The notes below the pieces were generated by a model. It saw nothing but the letters and a program-made list of their open reading frames with translations, searched no databases and was not told the DNA's origin. Source: Styela clava (taxonomy: Eukaryota > Chordata > Ascidiacea > Stolidobranchia > Styelidae). From it: DNA of 64,000 nucleotides. Where the stretch lies: NCBI RefSeq assembly GCF_964204865.1, contig NC_135250.1, positions 22,063,395 through 22,127,394 on the forward strand. Direction: 5' to 3'. The position numbers and the translations under genes are program-made. The stretch's first letter is position 1. Each line of letters starts with the position of its first letter. This document shows, piece by piece, positions 20,609 through 32,947 of this stretch.

Positions 20609-20860
20609 GTTCATCAAGTTGCCTGAAAAAACGGCACCTGGCGGAATAAATATAGTGGGCAGGTTTCTAAAACACATATTGCGATAATGGGTCCCTTTAA
20701 CTGCAGTGAACATCTTTTGCCTCATTAACACAGTAGATTCTCTCCCCAAAAAAGTGCGTTTGATGGGACAGATGAGTTTAATTCTCCTTTCCTCATTACT
20801 GCGTATCAAAGCTGGCAATTTTCCATCACATGAAATCCAATTTCAACACTCTTAGTTGTG

Positions 20861-23800
20861 TCACTGGATATTTTCAATCACATACACAGATTCTGAATCT
20901 GTACCGCATACAAGTCTGCTCCCTGATATACTCAAAGAATTGACGGCCATATTGTGGCAGTTCAAAAGTTCTAAGACATCGACTGGAGGTCGATTACCCG
21001 CAGAAATTAAGGAATCCTGATTTTTTAATTCTGAAGTAATGTCTAATCTGCGTACTGCACCATCTTCAGAGCATGTAAACAAGTTGTCAGGTGACGTTGG
21101 ATGGAATTGAACCTCCCATACTGTAATGCAATGTAGGAAGTTTATCCTATGATAGAATATTTCCAAAACCTTACAAATTTTAATAAAACATTATCATATT
21201 GATGACGTAGGATAAAATAATTATAGGAAAGGTTGGTAATTTTGACAGATTTCAGTACGAATAGCCTGAACCATTTTAGTATGGCTTGGTGGTTGCTGAG
21301 AAAAAGGAGCAAACTCTTGCTGATCACCTGTTTATGGGTATTCGGATGGTATTTCATACAACTATGTGCAGAATTCTACGCTAAACAACAGAAGGTGGCT
21401 GCTTATTGTTTCCTACACTAACCATGTTCTTACATCTGAAACATTCATCCGAATAGTGATTACCATATCATGGCTAGATGTTTCACACTGCTATAGTTCA
21501 CCATATGGATCAGATTACATTACCAAAACTCTTCATGTAGTCTCATAGCTGATTATTTTTAAATAGGTTATGTCAGTTTAACTCATACAATAACTGCACA
21601 TGTCTTGCAAATAGTGAACTAAATTTTAATTCACAAAAATCTATTATATCTAATTACTTCTCACCTTCAAGATCGTGAACTTCAAGTTTTGTTACGGGTG
21701 CAACTTCTTTTCTAATATCGAAGGTAGTAACGCATCCATCGGCCCCACCTGCGGCAAGGATGTGTGGTCGTGAGGGATGCCGACAAACAGATTCTAGCGC
21801 AATGAGTTCTTCTGATGTTACAACGATTCGTGACGGACTGTCTTGTGAACTCCTTAAATCCCAGAGACGTAATTGACCCATTTTATTGACAGTGCAAATT
21901 TCATTTTGTTTCACAAAACAAACATCAGTAATAGGACAACTGTCCGCTTTAGCTGTAAATGAAAAGTACAACTATATTTTAAAAATGCAAGCCATTTGCA
22001 ATCGAAACTCGGGTGATTCGAAGGTTATCATTGTAATCTATTATGCTAATACTGTATAAAGATCTTTTAAAAAAGATTAAAATAGAATTACTGTAGATTA
22101 AGTATTATTTCAATAGAGGAGGAATGTAATATACCAGCCCCAATATATGATTATATCAATCAATCTTTTATTTTGGTTCTCTGACATAAACAATACAAAA
22201 AGTAAACAGACAAAACAAATGCAGAGATACCAGAGAGACAGGTATAACTTTGTATAAAAAGTTAAGAAGCGTACAATATACAGGCCCACCCACCAAAAAA
22301 AATAAAACAAGGACAGAAAAACGTGATTTACAATCTTTGACAGTACTTTGAAAGCAATTTAACAAAAACAGCAAATTGAAGTGGATAATTGAATGCAATA
22401 AACTTCCACCTTTTAAATTGAAATGTGTGCCGTGTATGTGTAACCCAACAGTGCTTTTCCAAAAATATGGAACAAAAAACACTCCCTAACGTAAAATGGT
22501 GATGCTGTAGGCCTAGTTCAATTTCATTGCAAAAATAACACAGTGACAAATAAATAGGATTTACATATTCATCTCAGAGAAGAGAAAAGGTCTCATAAGC
22601 AAAGAATGCAGGTTTTTATCTCGCTAAGAGAGCAGAAAGGTGAACGAATGGATTAATTGCACAGTTGTTCAGTAGTGGCTTCTGCCACCAGCTAAGTCTT
22701 TATATATGCAACACTGAAATAACCAGCTATCCAAAAGATATGCTGTGACTCTTTCTTATTTGGCAGTTGATGACCGAGAATACAAGTTACACGGATAAAA
22801 ACAAAGCTTTGAGAGCTTATAGGGTTGATTAACATGATTCAGTTTACAAGAATGAATACAGTCGATTATTGAAATGGTTCAGTTGCCAAATAAACCCATA
22901 TTAAATTCGAACTATTCTCCCGATCTATGTAGCAGATAATTACCAAGTTTTCTCAGTAGCCTATCACTTCCAATTCTCATCAAATTAATATTTCCATCTT
23001 CTCCAACAGTGACAAAATCAGGTATACTGACATCAACCCCAGTACATGGTATTCCGTTTCCAGATATATGGTGCATTCCCTTCCACTCTTGTACTATATC
23101 TAGCATCTGGAAATGATGCCATAACAGTTATGATGTATTAGAAAATATTGATTTTAGATAGGTGTGAAGAACAAAACAAAAAAATTGATATTTACAGAAT
23201 GAAGGAGAACACAAGCCACAATGTATTTGCAGCCAGGATTGGACCTAATTATAGGACGTGTAGGATAAAAATCTCAGTTTACCAGAAATATTCAAGACCT
23301 TTCAGAAATAGTAGCTCCTGAGTACAGGAGCTGGCAGTAAGTATAAGGCTGAGAATTGAGAAAGATTGAACATCGGCATACAAGATGCCAGAAGGCTTGG
23401 CCTGATGACCCTTAAATTAGAATAGGCAATAATTTTTGACACATTACCATTGAATGAGTGAGTTTATTAACCTATGTTCGAAATTATCTGAAACAAATTA
23501 ATCTTTTAGTGAAGGGTAAGCGAAAGAGGAATTGTTTTTATTCAAAACAACTGCACAATACAAACATTGAAACATCGGTACTTACTTATTTAATAACAGA
23601 ATTGGAACAGATGGTTATATAATTTCATACATTTCAATCCCAACCCAAATAAATGTCATTTAGTGATAGCTCTGTAGTTTTTATATAGAGATACCATTCA
23701 TACCTGAGATACAGAATATTTAAGCAGCACAACATCACCATTCCCCAATCCCGCAATGACTGTGTCTGGATCAGCAAAAGTGAGCGAGTCAATATTACCT

Positions 23801-26800
23801 GAAATAAGAAAAAGTTACTACATATTAGGATAATAAGTTAAAAAAACATGAATATGAAAAGATCACAATACGTGAATTCAGCAAATGCAGTAGGGCACAG
23901 TTCTTCGATTCGAAGAATAGCCCCAACATTAAAAGAAATTAATTATAAAAGTGAGTGCCACTTCTTTGAGAGACAGTCTGGGCCTCCATATCCGCAAAAT
24001 GTCGCTGCGCAATTAACTAAACGAAAGCAAAAAATAATCTGATTTGCTGAAGGAAAAAAGATAGACAGTAGCATTCCAGGGTTTTCGATAAAAAAAATCA
24101 TAAATTTGGCCACATGACAGCTGACGCACGTCGCGATTGATTTAAATTATTACAGAAACAAAAATGGCGCGATGTTACGTATTTGCAGTCGTGCCAAGAT
24201 ACCCTCGTTTCAAAGACCAATAGAGTTTTTTTTTATTGAACCAAATGTTGGGACATCTCGAAATGACAGAACAGTGCCCTACTGAAATGAAAACTCCACA
24301 AAAAGATTTATGGCAAAGCAAGGCTTTCATCCCATTGCTCATGTAGGTCAGATATTGCTGTATTGAGGAGGGGCCGAGGTTAATCTGTTATAATTTCAGG
24401 GTGATGGCTGATAAAGTGAGCCTGTTTTATGCATGATATATTCCATCCCCGACCTAATGCACCATTCAAAATTCCTGTAATCAATGTGCCAGTCAAATTA
24501 ACAGTATTGTATTTAAAATCCACCACTATTTTGGTTACAATTGTATATTTAAGTTATTATTTAATGTTAATTTGTTTCTATTATGGTACCTAATTTTTGA
24601 GTTTTAAATCACCGTAATTTTTTAAATACCAGTAAAAGGATTTAAACTGTTATGTTATGACATATATAATTTTATTACCCTTCATAGAACTTCAGGTGCA
24701 GAGGTATGCTGGTATGGAAATATTTGAACCAATAGACTAAACCAGGGGTCACCAAACTTTTTTGACCGCGGGCCGGGTATGACTCAAATTGTGTTGAAAC
24801 GGGCCGGATGAATATTTTTGTCAATGCAATACAATAAATCCACAAAAGTTGGGAATATCGCAGAATATAGATCGAGAACAACCTAGGAAAAAAAAATTAA
24901 CAAGATTTCTATATCTAGACAACTATCCTGAGTTTAGCTGTTATCAAAACGTTGCTTTCATGAATTAGAAATGTTACAAAATCCGCGGCAAAAAATGTTC
25001 GCATCACGTCTACCGTTACGCCGTGTTGAAATACCGCTCATAAAAACGAGTGCCTGCTGTAGCTTGGAATTCTATGAAATTTTGACATAATTTAGATAAA
25101 ATAAACAACTATTATCTGGTATTTGAATTTTTTCATTAGCGCATAAATTTCCCAACATTCGACGCTTTTAAAAATTACTCTCCAGTTATACGTAGTGCAA
25201 ATTAATGATATTGTCTACGGACACCAATAAAATTTATATGGACGTGTGTATTTCTTGTCTAACTTGATACTTACCAATTTTTATGAAGTTCGTACAATCA
25301 GAACATCGTTAATTATTACCCACAATGAACCACTGTCAAACTATCATGCACAACTCCAGCGTTTATTTGCGACGATCTTTCGGCGGTGTCAATGACCGTT
25401 GCCAGAATAAAATCCTGAAATAGTCTCAATATACCATAGATGTGACGCACATCGAAAGATTAGTGATTGATATGTGTTATTTTTCCATATTTAGTTCAGT
25501 TCTTATCAAAAAAGTAAAACAATCATTATGGAAAAAATTGGCTGTCGGGCGGTACTAAAATTCCGATATCTCCGTTATTTCTTGACCGTTTATTCCAAAC
25601 TTGGTATTGTTTTCTATTTTTACTCAGATCTTTCCACTGGAGCAGTTTTTATTCAAGTCGGATGAACTTCAATTTTTTTGTAACATACCTACATGAATAT
25701 CCGCATTAAAGCAGTACAAAAGTTAGTGTGGCTTTTGAAATTGGAGCAGTACGCGAGGGATTACAGTAATGTTAGCACAAAATGCACATTTGACGTTTAT
25801 TTTAGCACGAAAAACAAACAGTTTCGTCGAAAGCAAGCGCCACGAGTGTACAAGTGTATCGCGTACAAGTGTAAAACGTTACGTACTAGTAGCATTCAAA
25901 GTCGCAAAAACGAAGTTTTGTTTACAACCACGACTGAAAATCTGTCAGAGTGACAAAAGTGTCTGAGCGGATGCGGAAAGGCCTATTATTACGTCACTTT
26001 TCTGCATCTTGCCGATTGGCCAATGTTACGAAATAAACAAGCACGACGATGCTCGTGAAAATCTTCCTTGGAAAAAAATTTAGCCATTTTTGCGTGTTAT
26101 TGCGGACCAGATAAAATGACGCCGCGGGCCGGATAAAATGACGTTGCGGGCCGGATCCGGCCCGCGGGCCGTAGTTTGGTGACCCCTGCAATAGACTAAA
26201 CCAGGGGTCACCAAACTTTTTTGACCGCAGGCCAGGTATGACTCAAACTGTGTTGAAAGGGGCCAATATTTTTGTAAATGCAATATAATAAATAAACAAA
26301 AGTTGGGAAATCCATTCAATTTATTCAAAAATATATATTCTACAATTCTGAAGATTTGAATATCAAATTCTATATCGCAGAATATAGATTGAGAACATCA
26401 TGGCAAAACAAATATACAAGATGTCTAGATCTTGAAAACTATTCTGAGGTTAGCTGTTAGCAAAACATTGCTGTCATGCATAGCCGCATGTAAGCAGTAC
26501 AAAAGTTATTGTGACTTGGTAGAATTACAGCACTATTAGCGCAAAATGCACGTTCCACGTTCATTTTAGCACAAGGAACGTACACAGTAACAGTTTCGCC
26601 TAAAGCATGCGCCAAGAGTGCATCCTTCGCAAAAACTGTTGCGTACTGGTAGAGAATTTTAGCCTTTTATATAACAGCTATTCCTAGAATAATTTTGGAT
26701 TACTGCAATTACACTACAACTCCTAAAAAGGAAAAATGATGATTGACTTATTCGATTCATACTTAAATTTCCGAAACACAACCAAAAACCAACGAATAAC

Positions 26801-27321
26801 ATTTAAAAACTGTCTGAGTGGATGCAAAAAGGCTTATTGTTACGTCACTTTTTGCATCTTGCTGAATGAACAATGTTAAGAAATAAACAAGGAAGTCGAT
26901 TCTCGGGGAAACATCTCATGGAAAAAAATTTCGGAAATAACTTTGTTTGTGTTGTTGCGGGCCAGATGAGAGGACGCCGTGGGCCGGAACGGTCCCGCAG
27001 GCCGTAGTTTGGTGACCCCTGGACTAAACAGATATCGAACTTCAGCAACTTGTTTTGTATAAAAAATGAGCTTAATATAATTTGATGTTTATATCTACCT
27101 GGTACCCTGCATTTATGAGCGCATCTCAACTTATCAGTTTCCAAGTTTTCATCTTCAATGGCGTCTCCTCCTTGCACCGACCAAACATTGATTGTATTTG
27201 TCTTGTTTTCCCAGCTCCCAGTTATAAAGACGTCGGGTTTCTGTAGACTCGATCGAGTGGGTCTCCATCTTACTTTATTTATTTTTTGCGACACAAATTT
27301 CACGTATTGAGGATCACCCAT
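20861..27321 (-). CDS. NUP43: Nucleoporin Nup43, WD-repeat subunit of the nuclear pore Y complex
   Basis: Exons in transcript order: 27321-27099, 23798-23704, 23106-22944, 21952-21665, 21120-20861; 342 residues, all joins in phase (1, 0, 1, 1) with GT-AG borders. Nup43 is a seven-bladed beta-propeller of the Nup107-160 complex, which scaffolds the nuclear pore and binds kinetochores in mitosis. Diagnostic segments are KFVSQKINKVRWRP (8-21), TGSWENK in blade 1, PCTGVDV (126-132), VTVGEDGNINL (138-148), the blade end LRLWDLR in exon 4, VWEVQFHP and LFTCSEDGAV (257-279), and LVCGTDSESVYV near the C-terminus. The human protein is 380 residues; the difference lies mainly in shorter loops. The start ATG at 27321 is the first in frame; a TTG-led extension upstream has no support. 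Intron 1 (23799-27098) is enlarged by two transposon copies. Confidence 0.93.
22110..22700. other. Intron 3 of NUP43, no further feature
   Basis: Open frames of up to 104 codons on the minus strand here are hydrophobic and low-complexity, lie between in-phase exons 3 and 4, and match nothing I know. I treat them as intron sequence. Confidence 0.6.
24743..26188. mobile_element. hAT-like element copy 1 in NUP43 intron 1
   Basis: The element begins CAGGGGTCACCAAAC and ends GTTTGGTGACCCCTG, perfect inverted repeats, followed inside by GGGCCGG-rich subterminal blocks. It is 1446 bp with no intact transposase. The left flank ends CAATAGACTAAAC and the same 13 bases separate it from copy 2, so the pair looks like a tandem duplication of flank plus element, not two independent insertions. 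Confidence 0.85.
26202..27021. mobile_element. hAT-like element copy 2 in NUP43 intron 1
   Basis: It has the same ends as the copy at 24743 (CAGGGGTCACCAAAC ... GTTTGGTGACCCCTG). The flanks GACTAAAC on both sides (26194-26201, 27022-27029) form an exact 8-bp target duplication, which fixes this as hAT-type. At 820 bp it lacks part of the interior present in copy 1. Right-hand interior blocks (AAATAAACAAG, TTACGTCACTTTT) are shared with copy 1 and, more weakly, with 59745-59885. Confidence 0.88.
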
Positions 27322-27589
27322 AGCAATAAACAGAGATAAAGGCAAAATATCTGGAAGTAAAATACAGAAAGAAACAAAACGGGCTTCAGAATTAGCGGCA
27401 AAGTGGAATGACGGGGAACTCCCTTATCACGGATGATGGGAGTTGTAACCGGCAATTGAGTCCATAATTAAAGCATTGTAAATTAACAAAAACTAATTTT
27501 AAGATTGCAAAAATAAGACATAAAAAATGCAAATTTTGTTTATTCAAAAGTCATTTTGAATACAGTCTCCTTGTTCAAATGGCTCGACT

Positions 27590-28140
27590 GGGTGGCGCAT
27601 GGTACTCCTGCGTCCTGCCTCCCACCAAAGCGTATAGGCTGCCATAACGTCCTTATTTCTAAGATTTGTCCTTATTTTGACATGTGTCCTTATTTTTGTC
27701 TTTATTTTATGTGTAAAGTTCAATTCGAATGAATGATTTGCTAGAAATGCTATTTTACAACCTCATTGTTTGCTACGCGCTCTCATTACTTGATAACAGC
27801 GAAATAATTGACACAATGACAGCAACAAAAAAATAGCCTACCGGCCAAAATCAGTTCGTGTAACTTGAATCAAAATATAACTTAAAAGTCAGATGGAACA
27901 GATAGTTTCCAAGAATAAAGAACTGCTGGAGCAAATTTTTTCTAGTGCAAAGTATGATTAGACACGTGTCGCACTGGCGTGAATACATTTTGTTTATAAC
28001 ATTTCGTTCTTTGTTATTCCATTATTATGTTTCCCCGATGTCCTTATTTTTGGGTTCATATCGATGGTAGCCCTGCATATAACCCACGCAACCGCACCTC
28101 TGATTACCCTGTATAGGTTTGCAGTTTCGAACGCCGACCC
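27590..28140. mobile_element. Possible tRNA-like SINE interrupted by a hAT-like MITE
   Basis: CTGGGTGGCGCATGGTACTC (27588-27607) resembles a tRNA A-box region, and GCAGTTTCGAACGCC near 28121 resembles a B box. Between them lies an insert of about 420 bp, from GGCTGCCATAACGTCCTTAT to CGATGGTAGCCCTG (ending near 28076), whose ends are an inverted pair. Flanking GCGTATA and GCATATA may be its target duplication. This reading is inferred from short motifs. Confidence 0.35.
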
Positions 28141-28149
28141 CTGGCGTAG

Positions 28150-29640
28150 GCGATAATTCAGTGCGGGAAGATTGCTGGACTCCCCGTAGCCATAGGGTGG
28201 TTCACGTAACCGCTGGTCGGTGGTGACTTTTGACTCAATTAATTGCTTACTAAATACACATCTAGAGTAGGATAAAGTTTTTTTGATATATGGCAAAAAA
28301 ATGAAGACTACGATAGGAATCGATACCTTACGTTACATGTAATGAAATATTATGGAACTAGCGTATAGTCTCAAATATAATAAGTTATATAGAAAACCGA
28401 AACAATTTACTCAATCGTTCATAAATAGAGAAGATACCTAAAAATGAAAGCAATATGTTATTTAAAGAAGAAACGGTACAGTTTCATTTACAAATATTGC
28501 AAATTCAATTTAGCCAATCTCGTTTGTTTTGTAACCTTTCACTACAAATTTTAAGTGAAATAAAAGTAAAAATGTTTTGACTTGATACAAAAATTGTTAT
28601 CCAAATTGGTTAAAATGTTTTGGCTCGTCAATAATCCGATTTTTGAGTAAGCGTACCCTTACATCTTGGTAGACTGTTATTAACAGCGCATTGACAACTT
28701 AATTAGCGGCTTTTTTATTAAGCCATATTAAAAATAAATTTCAATATTACTATGAAATTGTGTGTTTATGTTAACGGAGTTTTAATTGAGCCTCAAAGGT
28801 TTGTTTAATAACATCACTATGCGGCCCATCGACAGGGTAAAATGCTTTATGAACAGAATTTTTTTACCAAGTATTGATTGTTTTATTGCGAACTTTCATA
28901 AAAACGTGGTATGAGTAAATACGAACAAAAAATAAACTAATTTGGATGATTACGTAAGCCCGGGGCATGATGTCTTAAATAAATCTAGATAAGAAGCACA
29001 ATACAAATTATTTTGTGTCTAAAGCATTTTCTTAAAATATGTACATAATTATTTAAAACATGAAACACATTTAGATTTAGATGGATATTTCAATGCCTTA
29101 TGTCTATCATAAAGCAACTTGACAAATTCTGTAGCATGAACCATAGCGTTCAATTTCTTCATTTCATTATTGGGGGATGTGGAATAGACAGTTCGGTTTT
29201 CCGTATGGACGCAGGTAGATAAATGCTCCTTATATAAATGTTATTGATCATCCATGAATTCTGGTGATTTTAAAATACTTTGGTATGCTTTGAACCGTCG
29301 CAGAGAGAGGGAGAACTTTTTTCCCTATATTTACCCAATTGACCTTTTCGCAAGATATTTTGGTTGTATTGCATATTTTGGTATTTTTGTTACAAGAGTT
29401 CGTTACATACATTTGTTGTCTTTTATTAATAATCCATGTAATTTCCCTTCACTACCTGTACCAACGCGTGTTTGGCAACAGGATATTATCACTTTGATTA
29501 TAGTTTTCTAATCGGCGATGTCGTTGTCTTGTTCCGCGGATTTTTTGTGCAAATCGTCCACGATATAAGCCCGCAGGGAAAAGAAGTCTAATATTATAGT
29601 GCTGTTCCATTTTTATACTTGACATTGATATAATACATCT
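28150..29640. other. Intergenic region upstream of the sushi-domain gene
   Basis: AT-rich sequence without recognised exons or repeats; it should contain the promoter of the plus-strand gene starting at 29670. A TATAATA-like sequence occurs near 29629, about 40 bases before the start codon, but I cannot show that it is used. Confidence 0.45.
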
Positions 29641-29669
29641 GGAGCGAGCGGTCGAATATCTGGATAAAA

Positions 29670-32600
29670 ATGGAAAGAATCCGAGATTTATTTGCACTTG
29701 TAGTTGCCATTTGCGTTATACAACTTTCAGGTATTTATTTATTTTTTGTTTTATTTTGTACACGTTTTATAGAAAATTTTAAGTGGAAAAATTCGGCTGC
29801 TGCAGAATTAGCAATGATGTGAAAAGCACACAAAGTAAACCGCTGGTGAACAGCCAAATATGGATATAAGAAAAAATGGATAAACTATATAACATTTAGT
29901 AGATATATATGCTTATTTGTATAAGCTTCGTAGTGTCAGTCATTTTCTAGTGTTTAAGTCTACTTTAAACATGTTCGCTTTAATATACTTTATATATATA
30001 TATATATCATTTTATATAAATATTATACACCATACTCGAGACATATCGCAATGTTATGAGTGATATCAAACTCTAAAAAAGAATGATGTACAAAATTGCA
30101 TCAAGTTCGAAATTTTTATATTTCAATATTACGGATAGCCTGTCTTAGTCTGAAAGGCCGATTTTCCATAACACTTCAGCTAATTATTGATTTCAAAATT
30201 TTTGTTCAATATATATACTATTTATTTGAAAAAGAATCAGGAAATAAAATATTTTCATTTTAATACTATTCTTATGAATTTGTTAAACAACTTTATTTTT
30301 GTATTCTAAACTGAATATAATTGATTTCTGTCACGCTACAGCATTTATGAACGGATAAAAAAATTTCATCTTTAAATAGAAGTTTGTGTTGAATCTTCAT
30401 TTAACTACAAATATTGGTTATTAACGACTGCAAAGCAATGGTGTAGTGCTGTAATCAAGGAAATACCTTTGATATAGTATCACATATCACATATTTATAT
30501 TACAAATTGATTTCAGATGCAGCATGTCAAAAACCTTTGATCAAAAATGGCTACGTGCTTCCTGATTATGGACAACAGAAACTTTACAGTGCAGGAGAAA
30601 GGGCCATGTTCTCCTGTTTTTTGGCCCTTCGACGTATAGGACCAGCATATGCTGTATGCCAGGGCAATGGACAATGGACTGAAGTAGCGACATGTTTCAA
30701 CCCACAAAGTACGACGCATTTTTGTATGACTTATGGTTTTAGTTGATCATGACTATGCAGCGGGTGATAAAAATCTCGTTGGTTTGAAATGATTAAAATT
30801 TTGTGGGATAATCCGAATTCCCTGAAATATTTAAATTAAAAAAGAACCTTATTAATACAGTTAAAGGTTATTCATTTTCGATTGATTACTGTTACAAAAC
30901 AAAAACCAGATTTGGATAAAGTTTGCAAATATCAAATCAATATTGAAAAAAATATATTATCAGTAATGTCTCAATTCCCATTTTTTCAACCTCAGCTGAA
31001 AAATAAAATAAAAGTATTGGAGTCTGGAAATTTTCTTTTACTGTATTCAACAAATATGTATACATACAGAGTTTTGTCCGCCCGAAGAGGCAGAGATAAA
31101 AAATGGATCACCCTTAAACGGGCCCATTCAAGGAAAATTTTACAATGGAATGGCTGTTCACTACATTTGCAAATACGGTTACAAACTTCCAAGTCCACGG
31201 CAATACAAGAATATGTGCAAAAATGGAAAATGGGAATACGTTAAACCGGAATGCAAAGGTATATATTTACAGTTCTCTCTTTTGTTACTTATCGATCTTA
31301 AAATCGGTAAGTATGTTGATAGGTATTTGTCTGTCTGTCTGTGTGTTAGATGCACGCGATATCTCACGAAGGCGTGGTTGAATCTGCTCCAAATTTTGCA
31401 TGTGCATTCATCATATCTCGGACCAGTAGCCTATTGATTTTGGATGAATTATGTCGTATAATTAGCGAGTTATTAATTAATTAGTGATGAAGAGATCTGG
31501 ATTTTTACAAAGCGAGAGATTTTCGAGACGCGCTGAATGTGTGTGTGCATGTCCGATGCGCAAGTTTTCACGCTAGTGAGCCAGAGAGAAGGATACACAC
31601 CGCTAGATCGTATCTCGTGATTAATCTTTGAGCATTGTCCATATCTCTCTTGTAACTTTGACGTCGTCGCGATGCGCAAGTTTCCTTCGAGAAATTTTCC
31701 ACGCTATTGAGTCAGAGCGAAGGATACACGCTGCGAGATCGTATCTCGTTACTTATAATTACTCTTTAAAGTTTAAGCAATGTCCATAAACCTCTATGTC
31801 TATCAGGTTAGGGGTTGCAGAATTCCTCACCAAAATATCGCTAGGCTGTGTTTGAATAGCCGTCGCAACCCGGGTTAGCGATGTTGTATTTGACACAAAA
31901 TATAGGATTGGTAAATAGGCTATTGGCTGGAAACTAATCGAAACAATCCAGTTCCGATTTGCAGAATTCTTCATAAAAGTATTTCCTCGAGTAGTATTTT
32001 GACGACGACATGGGGAGTTGGCTATTGTTTCCTACATTTTTGATATTGGCTGAAAACTATTCAAAACAATCCAGTTCGGGTTTGCAGAATTTTTCGAATT
32101 GAAACTGCAGTTTCTGTTTTGGGGGATCCCCTAACTTTCGATCGATAAGTCTTCGGTCTCTGACCGTTTCCAACCGAATTCTAGTTTTCATTTTCTTGGT
32201 GTTCTTCTTTCTTTAGGCTAGCTTCTTTTTCTTTCATCCAACTTTTATATTTTTCGTCTGCGTTCGACGCTTCCACTTCATCATATTCTTTTTTTTTTCG
32301 TTTTTTTTTTTTTTTGTATTCATTCCTTTATTTTTTCATACTTTTCATTTCATTTTTTCTTCTATTTTCTCCGTTTATCATCATTGCAATCCCTTTATTT
32401 TCAGAAATCGACTATCGTCCTTTAAGAAAATACTGGGATGAACTTTCATTCGAAGAAAGGTGAATATATAGAATTTTATTATATCAAAATACGATAGTTT
32501 TATATAAAGAGAGCGGGAGTAGTGGTATTGGTACGTGCAACTTGATTGGCACTATGAATTGGCATTTTGATATTGTAGTTCCACTTCGAAAAAAATCAGT

Positions 32601-32896
32601 CTACTCTATTGAACGTTCTCATATATAATTTAAATACGCATCGACAAAAGCATTACATTTTTGAACCGATATAATTTTTAATCTAAGTTTCCCACTGTTT
32701 TACCTCATAATATCTGAGTAGTAATTGACAATATTCCAACAACCGAGTATTGTTCACCAATGTTCTATCCTAGGCATGTTTGAGCTGGAATGTGCGTAAG
32801 GCAAACAGTTTTTAAATAGAATTCCAAATATTACCCTGATTTTAAAGCAAGAACAATGTTTTCAGGGTCACCTACTACTCCATATTTGGAAAATAA
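29670..32896 (+). CDS. Secreted protein with two CCP/sushi domains
   Basis: Exons 29670-29730, 30517-30708, 31070-31258, 32405-32459 and 32866-32896 give 175 residues with in-phase GT-AG joins. Exon 1 is a signal peptide (MERIRDLFALVVAICVIQLS). Exon 2 is one CCP module with the four-cysteine pattern C24, C54, C68, C80 and the tryptophan W74 before the last cysteine. Exon 3 is a second module, C87, C118, C134, C146 with W139. One module per exon in phase 1-1 is the usual arrangement for CCP genes. The last two exons give a 28-residue tail rich in aromatic and charged residues (EIDYRPLRKYWDE onward), unlike a transmembrane or GPI anchor, so the product is probably soluble. CCP modules bind proteins in complement control and adhesion; the specific partner is unknown. 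Confidence 0.85.
29991..30008. repeat. (TA)n microsatellite in the sushi gene intron 1
   Basis: An uninterrupted run of nine TA units. Confidence 0.85.
31285..32166. mobile_element. Short-TIR element in the sushi gene intron 3 (copy 2)
   Basis: The left end carries ACTTATCGATC and the right end GATCGATAAGT, a perfect 11-bp inverted repeat. Similarity to the copy at 572-854 runs a little further right, to CTCTGACCG, where CGGTCTCTGACCG could form a small hairpin. The interior holds two internal direct repeats: a block around GATGCGCAAGTTT ... GAAGGATACAC ... AGATCGTATCTCGT (about 31555-31635 and 31670-31755), and AACAATCCAGTTC-GGTTTGCAGAAT (31943 and 32069). No transposase frame. The superfamily is unclear. 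Confidence 0.6.
32288..32316. repeat. Poly-T tract
   Basis: Two T runs separated by CG inside a longer pyrimidine-rich region (about 32195-32400) just before the exon 4 acceptor of the sushi gene. Confidence 0.8.
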
Positions 32897-32941
32897 GAAT
32901 AAGTTGGAAGAATCAATGAACACAACGAATCACAACTATTA

Positions 32942-32947
32942 AATAAA
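32942..32947 (+). promoter_or_regulatory. Polyadenylation signal of the sushi-domain gene
   Basis: AATAAA lies 46 bases after the stop codon, giving a short 3' UTR. Confidence 0.6.

Noticed and set aside
22110..22549. Three overlapping minus-strand frames as NUP43 exons
   Set aside because: NUP43 exons 3 and 4 already join in phase and match the family without a gap, so nothing is needed here; the translations are low-complexity hydrophobic.
27322..27345. Upstream extension of NUP43 (MPLSLFIA...)
   Set aside because: It would start at TTG, not ATG, and the conserved family N-terminus follows the ATG at 27321 directly.
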